Source of the DNA: Amycolatopsis sp. WAC 01376 | GTDB taxonomy: Bacteria; Actinomycetota; Actinomycetes; Mycobacteriales; Pseudonocardiaceae | DNA length: 64,000 nucleotides | Assembly (NCBI RefSeq): GCF_003947415.1 | Contig: NZ_QHKL01000002.1 | Span: forward strand, 1,178,001-1,242,000 | Reading direction: 5' to 3' | Part shown: one piece after another, positions 25,107 through 34,130 of the stretch | Position numbering within the stretch: the stretch's first letter is position 1 | Layout: the number at the start of each line of letters is the position of its first letter | Position numbers and translations under genes: made by a program | The notes under the pieces: generated by a model | What the model saw: only the letters and a program-made list of their open reading frames with translations | Database searches by the model: none | Told to the model about the DNA's origin: nothing

Positions 25107-26693
25107 GTGCGGGTGCTGGACGTGGCGGCGGTGTCGGCCTGGTCGGCGGCCTGTGTGCACAGCTTGGCGGTGCTCCGGCCGGCGATCGACGGCATCAACG
25201 TCTACCCGGTCGCCGATTCCGACACCGGTTCCAACCTGCTGTTCACCCTGACCGCGGCCCGTGACGCGCTGGCGGAGGCCGAGCCGGCGACGGCCGCCGA
25301 GGCGCTGTCGGTGTTCGCCAAGGGCGCGGTCGCGGCGGCCAAGGGCAACTCGGGCGTGATCATGTCGCAGGTCGTGCGCGGGATCGCCGAGTCGGCGGCG
25401 GCCAGGGAAATCGACGGGCCCGGGCTCGCTGAGGCGCTCGGATGCGCGGACAGGGCCGCTACGGGGGCGGTGAGCCGTCCGGTGGCCGGGACCATCCTGA
25501 CCGTGCTCCACACCGTCGCCGCGTCCGTCCGTGACGCGACAGGGTCACTCGAAGAGGTGGCCGCCGCAGCGGCCAGCGTCGCCGCCGAAGCCCTCGAGGA
25601 GACCCCGAAGCAGCTGCCCGTCCTGGCGGTGGCCGGTGTGGTCGACGCGGGCGCCCGTGGCCTGGTCGCGGTCCTCGACGCCCTTTCCGGCGTGATCTCC
25701 GGCAGCCTCGTCGAGCCGGAGCACCCGCTCGAGGCACATCATCACCATCACACGGTCGACGCGCCGACGGCCTGGGAGGTCATGTACCTGCTCGACGACG
25801 TCGACGAAGGCAGTCTCCCCGGGCTTCGCAAGACCCTCAGCGGCCTCGGCGACAGCGTCACGGTCGCCGGGGACGGCGCCGGCGCGTACGCCGTCCACGT
25901 GCACTGCGCGGACATCGGCGCGGCGCTGGAGGCCGGGATCGAGCTCGGCCGTCCCCGCCGGGTCCGGGTCGAGCCGCTGATCACGCCCACGCCGGTCGAG
26001 GTCGGCGGCGGTATCGACCGTTCGGTGGTCGCCGTGGTCCACGGCGGGCCGCTGGCCGAACTACTGCGGGCGGAGGGGGTCGCGGTGCTGTCCGTGGCGC
26101 CGGGTGCCGCGCCGACGGTCGAGGAGATGCTGGGCCTGATCAACGAGGCGGCCGGGCATCACGTCACCGTTCTTCCGGGTGGTCAGGAGCTGACCGCGGC
26201 GGCCGACGCGGCGGCGAGCCACGCGATGGCCGCGGATCGCGATGTCGTGGTCATCCCGTGCGTGTCACCCGTCCAGGTGCTCGCGGCGCTGGCCGTCCAC
26301 GACAAGGACCGCCGCACCAACGACGACGTGGTCGCGATGGCCGAAGCGGCCGCCGCCACGAGGCGTGGCGAACTGCGGATCGCGCAGGAGGAGTCGCTAA
26401 CCTGGGTGGGCCGGGCGCAGGGCGGTGACGTCGTCGGCCTCGTCGACGGCGAGGTCGTCCTGATCGAGCCCGCGCCCGCCTCGGAGACGAGCCTGGTCGC
26501 GGCCGCGGTCGGCGTGCTGAACCGGATGCTGGCCCTCGGCGGCGAACTGGTCACCGTGCTGACCGGGGTGGACGTGCCGGTCCGGTTGCCCGGTGAGCTG
26601 GCCGATCAGCTGCGCCTGGAACATCCCGAGGTCGAACTGACGAGTTACGCCGGCGGCCAATCCGACGCCGTGCTGCTGATGGGGGTGGAGTGA
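25107..26693 (+). CDS. DAK2/DhaL-DegV-type protein, FakA-like fatty-acid kinase candidate
   Basis: 528 residues. The N-terminal DhaL domain (about 10-195) has the Mg-ATP motif NVYPVADSDTGSNLL and AAKGNSGVIMSQ. A middle/C-terminal part resembles YloV/FakA, which phosphorylates fatty acids bound to FakB. GTG at 25107 has AGGAGG 7 bp upstream, a very strong site. A natural run of five histidines falls around residues 212-216. It is followed 4 bp later by recG, as in Firmicutes. No fakB gene is seen in the window. Confidence 0.85.
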   Translation: MRVLDVAAVSAWSAACVHSLAVLRPAIDGINVYPVADSDTGSNLLFTLTAARDALAEAEPATAAEALSVFAKGAVAAAKGNSGVIMSQVVRGIAESAAAREIDGPGLAEALGCADRAATGAVSRPVAGTILTVLHTVAASVRDATGSLEEVAAAAASVAAEALEETPKQLPVLAVAGVVDAGARGLVAVLDALSGVISGSLVEPEHPLEAHHHHHTVDAPTAWEVMYLLDDVDEGSLPGLRKTLSGLGDSVTVAGDGAGAYAVHVHCADIGAALEAGIELGRPRRVRVEPLITPTPVEVGGGIDRSVVAVVHGGPLAELLRAEGVAVLSVAPGAAPTVEEMLGLINEAAGHHVTVLPGGQELTAAADAAASHAMAADRDVVVIPCVSPVQVLAALAVHDKDRRTNDDVVAMAEAAAATRRGELRIAQEESLTWVGRAQGGDVVGLVDGEVVLIEPAPASETSLVAAAVGVLNRMLALGGELVTVLTGVDVPVRLPGELADQLRLEHPEVELTSYAGGQSDAVLLMGVE

Positions 26694-26697
26694 CCGC

Positions 26698-28851
26698 ATG
26701 ACCAACCTGCGCGCGGACCTCAAACTGGTCGTGGGCGCGGCGACGGCGAAGGCACTCGCCAAGGGCCTCAAGATCGAGACGGTCAGCGACCTCCTGCGCC
26801 ACTACCCGCGCCGCTACGCCGAACGCGGCCAGCTCACCGACATCGCCGGGCTCGAACTCGGCGAGCACGCGACCGTGATGGCGCGGATCGAGCGGGTCAG
26901 CAAACGCCGGATGAAGGCACGCAGCGGCACGCTGCTCGAAATGGTGATCACCGACGGCAAACGTCGTCTTCAGTGCACCTTCTTCAATCAGGCCTGGCGC
27001 GAAAAGGAACTCGTGCCCGGCAAGAACGGCCTGTTCGCGGGCAAGGTCACCGCGTTCCGCGACGTCCTGCAACTGGCGAACCCCGAGTACGAACTCTTCG
27101 ACGCCGAGCGCCAGGCCGAGGCGATGGACGACTTCCTCGCCGAGATCATCCCGGTGTACCCGGCGGCGCAGGGGATCCCGACCTGGGTGATCGGCAAGGC
27201 CGTCCGGCAGGTGCTGGACGTGCTGGAGGTCGACGAGGACCCGATGCCGATCGAGCTGCTGGCCCGGTACGGCCTGCCCAGCCTGGAAAGCGCGCTGCGC
27301 GGTATCCACCGGCCGTCGAGCTGGCAGGCGCTGAACTCCGCGCGGGACAGGCTCAAATGGGACGAAGCCATGGCGGTGCAGCTGATTTTCGCGCAGCGGC
27401 GGCATTCCCTGGTCTCGCGGCCCGCGAAAGCCTGTCCGCACACCGAGGGTGGCATCCTCGACGCCTTCGACAAACGGCTCCCGTTCGCGCTGACCTCCGG
27501 CCAGCAGGAGATCGGCGAGGAGATCGCCGGGGATCTGTCCACCGAACATCCGATGAACCGGCTGCTGCAGGGCGAGGTCGGTTCCGGCAAGACCGTGGTC
27601 GCGCTGCGCGCCATGCTGCAGGTCGTCGATTCCGGGCGGCAGGCGGCGATGCTCGCGCCGACGGAGGTCCTCGCCGCGCAGCACGCCCGGTCGCTGCGCG
27701 AGATGCTCGGCGACCTCGGGCAGGCGGGTGAGCTCGGCGCCGCGGAGAACGCGACGCGCGTGACCCTGCTGACCGGTTCGATGGGTGCCAAGGAACGCAA
27801 GAAGGCGTTGCTGGAGACGGTCAGCGGCGAGGCCGGGATCATCGTCGGCACGCACGCGCTCATCCAGGACACGGTTTCCTTCGCGGATCTGGGCCTGGCC
27901 GTGGTCGACGAACAACACCGGTTCGGGGTGGAACAGCGGGACGCGCTGCGTTCCCGCGGCTCCGACGAGACCAGCCCGCACGTGCTGGTCATGACCGCGA
28001 CGCCCATCCCGCGCACGGTCGCGATGACCGTCTACGGCGATCTGGAGATCTCCGCGCTGCGCGAGATGCCGGTCGGCCGGTCGCCGATCAAGACGTCGGT
28101 CGTGCCGGTCGCGGAGCGGCCCGCCTGGCTGGACAGGGCGTGGCAGCGGGTCCGCGAGGAATGCGGCAAGGGCCACCAGGCCTACATCGTCTGCCCGCGC
28201 ATCGGCGACGAACCGGCGTCGGACAAGGGCGACAAGCGGCCCGCGCTCGCCGTCCTCGACGTGGCGCCCGAGCTGGCCGAAGGACAGTTGAAGGGGCTGA
28301 AGATCGGCGTCCTGCACGGCCGGATGCCCAGTGACGACAAGGACGCCGTGATGCAGGCGTTCTCCAGGGGTGACCTGGACGTGCTCGTGGCCACCACCGT
28401 GATCGAGGTCGGCGTGAACGTGCCGAACGCGACCGCGATGGTGATCATGGACGCCGACCGGTTCGGCATCAGCCAGCTGCACCAGCTGCGCGGCCGGGTC
28501 GGCCGGGGCAGCGTGCCGGGGCTGTGCCTGCTGGTCACCGAAACCCTGGACGGGACGACGACCCGCGAGCGGCTGGCCGCCGTCGAGTCCACGACGGACG
28601 GTTTCGAACTGTCCAGAATGGACCTGGAGCTGCGCCGTGAGGGCGACATCCTCGGTGCCGCGCAGTCGGGGAAGAAGTCGACGCTGAAACTGCTGTCGCT
28701 GCTGCGCGACGAGGACGTCATCGCCGAGGCGAGGGCCCGCGCGTTGGAAATCGTCGAAAAGGACCCGGCTCTGGGGAATTACTTGGGGCTGGCGCATATG
28801 ATCGCCGACGTCGTCGACGAAGATCGTGTGGAGTATCTGGAAAAAAGCTGA
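26698..28851 (+). CDS. recG: ATP-dependent DNA helicase RecG
   Basis: 717 residues; remodels stalled replication forks and branched DNA. The N-terminal wedge domain includes an OB-fold (about 60-160). Helicase motif I is LLQGEVGSGKTVVALRAM, motif II VVDEQHRFGVEQR, and motif VI QLHQLRGRVGRGSVPGLC. Start ATG 26698 lies 4 bp after the FakA-like gene. An open frame on the opposite strand across the whole gene is a GC-codon shadow. Confidence 0.96.
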   Translation: MTNLRADLKLVVGAATAKALAKGLKIETVSDLLRHYPRRYAERGQLTDIAGLELGEHATVMARIERVSKRRMKARSGTLLEMVITDGKRRLQCTFFNQAWREKELVPGKNGLFAGKVTAFRDVLQLANPEYELFDAERQAEAMDDFLAEIIPVYPAAQGIPTWVIGKAVRQVLDVLEVDEDPMPIELLARYGLPSLESALRGIHRPSSWQALNSARDRLKWDEAMAVQLIFAQRRHSLVSRPAKACPHTEGGILDAFDKRLPFALTSGQQEIGEEIAGDLSTEHPMNRLLQGEVGSGKTVVALRAMLQVVDSGRQAAMLAPTEVLAAQHARSLREMLGDLGQAGELGAAENATRVTLLTGSMGAKERKKALLETVSGEAGIIVGTHALIQDTVSFADLGLAVVDEQHRFGVEQRDALRSRGSDETSPHVLVMTATPIPRTVAMTVYGDLEISALREMPVGRSPIKTSVVPVAERPAWLDRAWQRVREECGKGHQAYIVCPRIGDEPASDKGDKRPALAVLDVAPELAEGQLKGLKIGVLHGRMPSDDKDAVMQAFSRGDLDVLVATTVIEVGVNVPNATAMVIMDADRFGISQLHQLRGRVGRGSVPGLCLLVTETLDGTTTRERLAAVESTTDGFELSRMDLELRREGDILGAAQSGKKSTLKLLSLLRDEDVIAEARARALEIVEKDPALGNYLGLAHMIADVVDEDRVEYLEKS

Positions 28852-28949
28852 CATGGACATCTCTGCCCGATCGGACCTTGCCGCCGGACGGGCCGAGGGG
28901 TTCCCTTGTTCTGCACAGCCTCGTTCTGTGCGGGCGAGGGAGGCCGGGG

Positions 28950-29330
28950 ATGACGTCAGCGGTTCGTGTCCAGCTCGGTGAGGACGGGGCCGACGCCGAG
29001 CGCGTCGACCAGCTCACCGGGTATCTCCGAAGCGACCTGATCGATCGAGGGGTCGCCGAGGTCAAGGCGCTGCCCGCCGGTCCGCCGCCGCCCGGCTCAC
29101 GTGCCTTCGACGTCGCGATGGTGGGCGGACTGCTGGTCACGCTGGGACAGTCCGCCGAAGGCCTGCGCTCGGTCGTCACGGCCGTGCGGGAATGGCTTTC
29201 GCGCGGCGGCCGGGTCAAACGCACGGTGCGGCTGGAGATCGACGGCGACGTGCTGGAGCTGTCCGAAGCGAGCATCACCGATCAGGACAAGCTCGTCGAC
29301 CTCTTCGTGGGCAGGCATTCGGGGTCATGA
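28950..29330 (+). CDS. effector-associated constant component EACC1-like protein
   Basis: 126 residues, ATG 28950 with GGGAGG upstream. The layout fits the EACC1 family: a short N-terminal strand pair (VRVQLGEDG), a PPPGSRAFDVAMVGGLLVTLG core, then a helix SVVTAVREWLSR and a terminal strand unit (VRLEIDGDVLELSEASITDQDKLVDLF). EACC1 is described by comparative genomics as a constant partner of variable effectors in actinobacterial conflict systems. Its stop overlaps the caspase ATG (ATGA), so the two are made together. Function in the cell is unknown. Confidence 0.8.
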   Translation: MTSAVRVQLGEDGADAERVDQLTGYLRSDLIDRGVAEVKALPAGPPPPGSRAFDVAMVGGLLVTLGQSAEGLRSVVTAVREWLSRGGRVKRTVRLEIDGDVLELSEASITDQDKLVDLFVGRHSGS

Positions 29331-31402
29331 CCGGCGAGCGGCGTGCCTTGATCATCGCCAACGGGGAGTACGACAACCCCGGGTTGAGCGCGCTGCGGTC
29401 CCCGGCGGCCGACGCCGAAGCGCTCGCCGAGGTCCTCGCCGATCGCAACATCAGCGAGTTCGACGTCCAGGTGGTGCGCGACGAGACCGCGCACGTGATC
29501 GCGAGCCGGGTCGAGGACCTGTTCGCCGACAGCGCGCCGGACGACGTCCTGCTGGTGCATTTCTCTTGTCACGGCTTGAAAAGCGAGTCGGGCGAGCTGT
29601 TCTTCGCCGCCCGCAACACCCGGCCGGAGCGGCTGGCGTCGAGTGCCGTTCCCGCCGATTTCGTCCAGCGTTGCATGCGGATGAGCCGGTCGCGAAGCAT
29701 CGTCCTCCTGCTGGACTGCTGCTACGGCGGCGCTTTCAGCCAGGGGGTCGCGGTGCGCGCCTCCGGTGAGGCCAACGTGCTCGACGCGTTCCCCGGCGGT
29801 GGTTTCGGCGGCCGCGGCCGTGCGGTGATCACCGCGTCGAACTCCATCGAATACGCCTTCGAGGGCGATCACCTCGCCGACGACCACGCCCGGCCGTCGG
29901 TGTTCACCTCGGCGCTGGTCGACGGGCTCCGGACGGGTGACGCGGATCGCGACGAAGACGGCTGGATCGCGCTCAGCGAGCTCTACGACTACTTGTTCGA
30001 CAGCGTCCGCGAACGGAACCCGAACCAGACGCCCAGCCGCGACATCGAGATGCAGGGCGAGCTGTACCTCGCCAGGAGCAGACGCCGCCGGATCAAACCT
30101 TCGCCGGTCCCTGCCGACCTGCGCGCCGCGAGCGAGGATCCGAACATGTTCACCCGCCTCGGCGCGGTGACGGAACTCCAGCGACGGCTGACGAGCGAGA
30201 ACCTCTCCGTCGCCATCGGCGCGCACGAAGTCCTCACCACGATGGCGCAGACCGACATCCACCTCGTCGCCGAGGCCGCCGACCTGGCGCGGCGGGAAGC
30301 GCGCGTGCGGGCCGAGCCCGACGTGGTGCGGTTCGGCGAGGTCGTCCGGGGATCGGCACCGGTGGCACGGATCAGATTGGAAGGGCCGCCGATCGCGCGG
30401 GCCTGCCGGTTCGCGTCGTCGCATTCCTGGTTGCGGGTGACCGAGACCGGCGATGGGGCCGAAATCTCTCTGGACCTGGCGGAGCTCGGGGCGTTCGAGG
30501 CGCAGGTGACCGTGACCGGGCCGACCGGCGAGGTGGTGGTGCGGGTCGAGGGGCAGGTCGTCCAGGAACCCGAGCCCGAGCCGGTGCCGGAACCGCGGCC
30601 GGTGCACACGCCCGCGCCGACCCCGGAACCCTCCAGGAACCCTGATCCACCCGTACTCCCGAAGCCCAGGCCTGCCGTGCCCGCGCGACCGAAACGCGAC
30701 CCGTTCACCGTCGCCGCCGGGCTGCTCGCCTTCGCGGCCGCGGTGTACCTGGTGGTCATCGCGTCCCAGTTCAGTACCAGCGTGGAGGATTTCTTCGAAG
30801 ACGGCGGTTGGACCGTCTTGCCGCTCGTCGTCTTCGCGATCGGGGCTGGGATCGCGATGTTCCTTCCGAAGACACGCCGGATGGCGGGGCCGGGAACGCT
30901 GTGCGGGCTGGCGCTGCTCTCGGTGATGCCGTCCGGGCCGGTCGTCCTCGTCCTCGCCGACGGCTGTCTGCTGGCCGCGGCCGTCTGCGCGCTGGTGTCG
31001 GTGCGGCGTGACCGGAGTTTCCGGCTCGGGCTGGGGAAACCGCGAGGCGCCCTCACCGTGGCGGCGCTCGTTACCGGGACCTGCGGCGCCGTCGGACTCG
31101 TGGTGGAGGCGATCGAACTCGTCGGCTACTCGTCGAGCCGGGCCGACGAGGGCGCGGTCTACCTCGTCGTCTCGGTGACCCTCCTCATCGGGACGCTGCT
31201 CGGTGTCTCCCTGCGGCCGGCGGCGTTCGGGGTCGCGTTCCTCGGCGGTGTGGCCGGAGGCGGCATCGTCATGGTGTGCATGCTCTTCTACGCGATGCCG
31301 AGCAGTTCGAGCGTGACCGGCGCGGGCTGGGGGATCGCGCTGACGATGGTGCTCGCGCTCGCCGTCGTGACCGGTCTCACCGCCCGCAAGGTGAACGGCT
31401 GA
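29327..31402 (+). CDS. caspase-family (C14) protease with Ig-like segment and polytopic membrane C-terminus
   Basis: 691 residues. The caspase domain (about 1-245) begins RRALIIANGEYDNPGL and has catalytic His82 in HFSCHGLKS and Cys132 in LLDCCYGGA. Residues about 270-345 look helical; about 350-430 (PDVVRFGEVVRGSAPVARI...) resemble an Ig/ASH-like beta domain. A Pro/Glu-rich linker (about 430-455) precedes some seven or eight membrane helices from about 463 to the end. Coupled to EACC1. A membrane-tethered caspase suggests an abortive-infection or programmed-death effector (inference). Confidence 0.82.
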   Translation: MTGERRALIIANGEYDNPGLSALRSPAADAEALAEVLADRNISEFDVQVVRDETAHVIASRVEDLFADSAPDDVLLVHFSCHGLKSESGELFFAARNTRPERLASSAVPADFVQRCMRMSRSRSIVLLLDCCYGGAFSQGVAVRASGEANVLDAFPGGGFGGRGRAVITASNSIEYAFEGDHLADDHARPSVFTSALVDGLRTGDADRDEDGWIALSELYDYLFDSVRERNPNQTPSRDIEMQGELYLARSRRRRIKPSPVPADLRAASEDPNMFTRLGAVTELQRRLTSENLSVAIGAHEVLTTMAQTDIHLVAEAADLARREARVRAEPDVVRFGEVVRGSAPVARIRLEGPPIARACRFASSHSWLRVTETGDGAEISLDLAELGAFEAQVTVTGPTGEVVVRVEGQVVQEPEPEPVPEPRPVHTPAPTPEPSRNPDPPVLPKPRPAVPARPKRDPFTVAAGLLAFAAAVYLVVIASQFSTSVEDFFEDGGWTVLPLVVFAIGAGIAMFLPKTRRMAGPGTLCGLALLSVMPSGPVVLVLADGCLLAAAVCALVSVRRDRSFRLGLGKPRGALTVAALVTGTCGAVGLVVEAIELVGYSSSRADEGAVYLVVSVTLLIGTLLGVSLRPAAFGVAFLGGVAGGGIVMVCMLFYAMPSSSSVTGAGWGIALTMVLALAVVTGLTARKVNG

Positions 31403-31404
31403 CG

Positions 31405-31908
31405 ATGGCCACGATCCGCCCCGCGACCGTCGACGACGCCTGGCCCATCGCCGAGGTGAACGTCCGGTCATGGCAGGCGGCGTACCAAGGCCTGCTGCCC
31501 GAGCTGTACCTGCGCGATCTGTCGGTCGAAGGCCGGGCCGCCCGCTGGCAGCGGACCCTCGCCGATCCCGCCGACCAGGGCGACATCCTGGTCCTCGTCG
31601 AGAACGCTTCGCTCCTCGGCTTCACCGCCGTCGACCGGATCCGCGGGGAACTGCGCGCGATCTACCTCGAACCCGGCCGCTGGGGCACGGGACTGGGCAG
31701 GCAGCTGCTCGACACCGCCGTCGCCGCGCTGCGTGATTCGGGGCACCGCGAGGCGACACTCTGGGTGCTCGACACCAACGATCGCGCCCAGCGCTTCTAC
31801 GCGGCCGCGGGATGGCTGCCGGACGGGGCGACGAAGACCGACACCATGCCCGGCGAAGACATCCCGCTGTCCGAAGTGCGCTACCGGATCGACCTCGTCA
31901 GCGGGTGA
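31405..31908 (+). CDS. GNAT family N-acetyltransferase
   Basis: 167 residues. Typical small GNAT: IRPATVDDAWPIAEVNVRSW at the start, IYLEPGRWGTGLGRQLLDTA as the acetyl-CoA loop and ATLWVLDTNDRAQRFYAAAGW as motif B. ATG at 31405, two bases after the caspase stop, so probably the last gene of that transcript. Its 3' end overlaps the convergent membrane-protein gene. Substrate unknown; link to the caspase module is positional only. Confidence 0.85.
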   Translation: MATIRPATVDDAWPIAEVNVRSWQAAYQGLLPELYLRDLSVEGRAARWQRTLADPADQGDILVLVENASLLGFTAVDRIRGELRAIYLEPGRWGTGLGRQLLDTAVAALRDSGHREATLWVLDTNDRAQRFYAAAGWLPDGATKTDTMPGEDIPLSEVRYRIDLVSG

Positions 31909-32305
31909 ACCAGGCACGTTCCTCGGGCTTGTTGAGGGTGACGATGATGCCGATGGCGATGCCCATCCCGATCAGCTGTGTGATCGCCCCGCCGTTGACC
32001 AGGCTGATCACCCCCATGACCACAGCCAGCCCCTCCACGGCGATCACCGTCGGCCGCACCCAGGCCGAACCGCGGGAAATCCTTATCGCGCAAGCGATCA
32101 ACACGACAGCGACGACGAAACCGAGGAGCGCCAACGCCAGGGCGAGCCCCGCTTCCTCGTTGCCGTGGTCGAGCTCGTTGATCGCGAGCGCGGTCACCAG
32201 CGCGCTGACGAGGATGTTGAGGACCGCCTGCACCCAAAGGAAAACACGGACGAACTTGAGCTGGCGCGGCATCTCCAGCGGCCGGTTCCGGACCTCTTCG
32301 GTCAT
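31898..32305 (-). CDS. four-helix membrane protein of unknown function
   Basis: 135 residues from ATG 32305, with a GAGGGAG-type site upstream. About four hydrophobic segments (VFLWVQAVLNILVSALVTAL, LALALALLGFVVAVVLIACA, VIAVEGLAVVMGVISLV, LIGMGIAIGIIVTL). No family recognised. It overlaps the GNAT gene tail-to-tail by 11 bp. Confidence 0.65.
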   Translation of the reverse strand: MTEEVRNRPLEMPRQLKFVRVFLWVQAVLNILVSALVTALAINELDHGNEEAGLALALALLGFVVAVVLIACAIRISRGSAWVRPTVIAVEGLAVVMGVISLVNGGAITQLIGMGIAIGIIVTLNKPEERAWFTR

Positions 32306-32461
32306 GACGGCTCCCTCTCTTGACATGGAGATGCCAGTGTGGGGCCTGGAAGTCGTTGGTGTTGACGGTAAAACTGTCCTCATTCCTTCGGCGCTGAGCG
32401 CGTGGTTCGGGCTCGCTCACTCTTCAGTGTTGTTCGTTCGATTTGATTGTTGCTTAAAATT

Positions 32462-32500
32462 ACGAACGCTTGTTCGATTGTTTTGCGGTATTCTTGAGGG
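32462..32500 (+). promoter_or_regulatory. LexA-type SOS box and leaderless promoter
   Basis: ACGAAC-GCTT-GTTCGA (32462-32477) matches the mycobacterial/actinobacterial SOS box TCGAAC-N4-GTTCGA at 11 of 12 defined bases. A -10 TATTCT (32489-32494) places +1 at 32501, the G of the GTG start. The box covers the -35 position, ideal for repression by LexA. The surrounding 100 bp are noticeably AT-richer than the genes around it. Confidence 0.72.
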
Positions 32501-33754
32501 GTGTCCGAGACTTTCCTTCCCGAGTTGCCGCAGGAACTGTGGCGCGCTGGCAAGCTGGAGCTTGCCCAGGGCGTGCAGCAGTCCTTGCAGGTGATCAGGA
32601 TGGCCACCGCCGGATTAGGTCAGTTCTTGGCGGAGATCGAGTCTCGGGGTGTCAAAGACTTATACGGCTATGGTCGTACGGCGAACTGGTTCGCCGATAT
32701 AGCGGGGTTGTCGGTTGGTGAGGCGGGTGCGGTGGTGAATCGGGCCATCGCCCTGAACCCCACGCGGGCCCTGGACGGCACGGAGGTTCCGGCCGTTGCC
32801 CCGGCTACGGCTGCTGTCGCTGCCGAGGGGTTGGTCGGGGATGAGCGGATCGACCAGATCCTGGAGATCTTGAAGAAGCTCCCCGTCGACACCTCGACGG
32901 AGGATCGGGCGACTGCGGAGAAGATCCTCGCCGACCTCGCTCGCGACGCCGGTCCCCGGCAGCTCGCGGACGCCGAAGCGAACCTGCTCGCCTGGCTGGA
33001 TCCGGACGGGAACGAGCCGAAGGATCCCGAACCCAAGGAACCGCGCCGCGAGATCACGCTGGAGCGCCGCAAGGACGGCTACTGGAAACTCACCGGGCTC
33101 CTCGATGACGAGACCGGTGCCCGCACCGCGGCCGCGCTCGAGGCGTATGCGCAACCACGGCCGGTGGACGAGTTCGGCCAGGCCGATCTGCGGATGAAGT
33201 GCGAGCGCATGGGTGACGCCTGGGTCGACATCCTGGACTTGGCGATCGCGTGCCCGGACCAGCCGGGTACCAGCGGCTATCGCACTCTGCTGCATGTCAC
33301 CATCGGACTCGACGAGTTGAAGTCCGGTCTCGGGACTGCCTGCTTGGACTTTGTCGGGACCATGACCGCCCGCGAGGCTCGGCTGGCGGCCTGCGACTGT
33401 TTGATGTTGCCGGTCGTGATGAGCGCCGCTGGTGAGCCGCTGGATGTGGGGCGGTTGAGACGGTTCGTCACTCCTGGCCAGCGACGTGCGTTGAACATCC
33501 GGGATGGCGGCTGCGCGTTCCCCGGCTGTCATCGGCGGCCCAAGAACTGTCACGCTCACCATATTCATCACTGGGCAGACGGAGGCCCTACGGACCTCCG
33601 GAATCTGGTGCTGCTCTGCGGTTTCCACCACCGCCTGATCCACCACGGCGACTGGCAAGTCCGCATGGCCGCCGATGGGTTACCGGAGTTCATCCCACCC
33701 CAATACCGAGATCCGCTCCGAAAACCCCGCCGCAACACCCTCCACCACCGCTGA
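32501..33754 (+). CDS. HNH endonuclease-signature protein of the DUF222 / 13E12 repeat family
   Basis: 417 residues from GTG 32501. The N-terminal DUF222 region spans about 30-300. The C-terminal HNH motif reads GCAFPGCHRRPKNCHAHHIHHW with a later LLCGFHHRLIH; cysteines and histidines for zinc are complete. The family is multicopy in mycobacteria (13E12 repeats), where some copies are LexA-regulated; the SOS box here agrees. It may be a mobile or DNA-damage-induced nuclease; the target is unknown. Confidence 0.85.
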   Translation: MSETFLPELPQELWRAGKLELAQGVQQSLQVIRMATAGLGQFLAEIESRGVKDLYGYGRTANWFADIAGLSVGEAGAVVNRAIALNPTRALDGTEVPAVAPATAAVAAEGLVGDERIDQILEILKKLPVDTSTEDRATAEKILADLARDAGPRQLADAEANLLAWLDPDGNEPKDPEPKEPRREITLERRKDGYWKLTGLLDDETGARTAAALEAYAQPRPVDEFGQADLRMKCERMGDAWVDILDLAIACPDQPGTSGYRTLLHVTIGLDELKSGLGTACLDFVGTMTAREARLAACDCLMLPVVMSAAGEPLDVGRLRRFVTPGQRRALNIRDGGCAFPGCHRRPKNCHAHHIHHWADGGPTDLRNLVLLCGFHHRLIHHGDWQVRMAADGLPEFIPPQYRDPLRKPRRNTLHHR

Positions 33755-33911
33755 CCCCGAGGAGCCCGCCAGCCACACCGGCGACGGGCCCCTCGCCATG
33801 CCCAGGGGACAACACCGGGTCAAGGGAGCGTGTTCCGGCGGCCTGCTTGGGTACCCGCGGTGCCCTCATCTCACGACAGAACGCTCGCGAGCCCGACCTC
33901 GCCCGCTCGAA

Positions 33912-33966
33912 GTACATGAAGGACCCCTTCCTTGCGCCTAGCTACAGGAAGGGGTCCTTCACGTAC
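33912..33966. repeat. long palindrome, sub-family D copy 2
   Basis: 21-bp arms (33912-33932, 33946-33966) with one G/T-type mismatch; the arm is GTACATGAAGGACCCCTTCC plus one base. In reverse orientation its arm-loop junction is almost the same as the copy at 24638. First of three palindromes in the 532-bp convergent gap between the HNH gene and a small membrane-protein gene; nothing else recognisable lies in that gap. Confidence 0.8.
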
Positions 33967-33970
33967 CCGG

Positions 33971-34029
33971 GAGCGCGTGAAGGCCCCCTTCCCTCGGCTC
34001 AGCCGAGGAAAGGACCCCTTCACGCGCTC
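33971..34029. repeat. imperfect long palindrome of the TGAAGG type
   Basis: Outer arms GAGCGCGTGAAGG (33971-33983) pair perfectly with the right end; after several mismatches the inner part CCTCGGCT/AGCCGAGG pairs again. The repeated theme TGAAGGCCCCCTT links it to the other families. It starts 5 bp after the previous palindrome. Confidence 0.65.
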
Positions 34030-34073
34030 AAGTTGTGACTACCGGTACCGCTGAGCCTCGTGGGAATGTTCCC

Positions 34074-34130
34074 GTTCCGTGAAGGACTCCTTGAGGGACC
34101 CAGAGTCCCTCAAGGAGTCCTTCACGGAAC
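34074..34130. repeat. long palindrome, sub-family A copy 1
   Basis: Perfect 26-bp arms (34074-34099, 34105-34130) with loop CCAGA. The variable base of this sub-family is A34086 paired with T34118. Copies at 40865 and 47387 have C-G and T-A at that place. It lies in the convergent gap, 157 bp before the stop of the minus-strand gene. Confidence 0.88.

Noticed and set aside
26551..28860. Very long open frames antisense to recG, and likewise antisense to ppk, pyc, WD40, caspase and mutT1 genes
   Set aside because: They mirror the GC-rich third positions of the real genes, have no family motifs, and read repetitive Arg/Asp/Val-rich sequence.
29101..29769. Overlapping plus-strand frame across the EACC1-caspase junction
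   Set aside because: Arg/Ser-rich shifted frame with no motif; the ATGA overlap of the two real genes explains the region.
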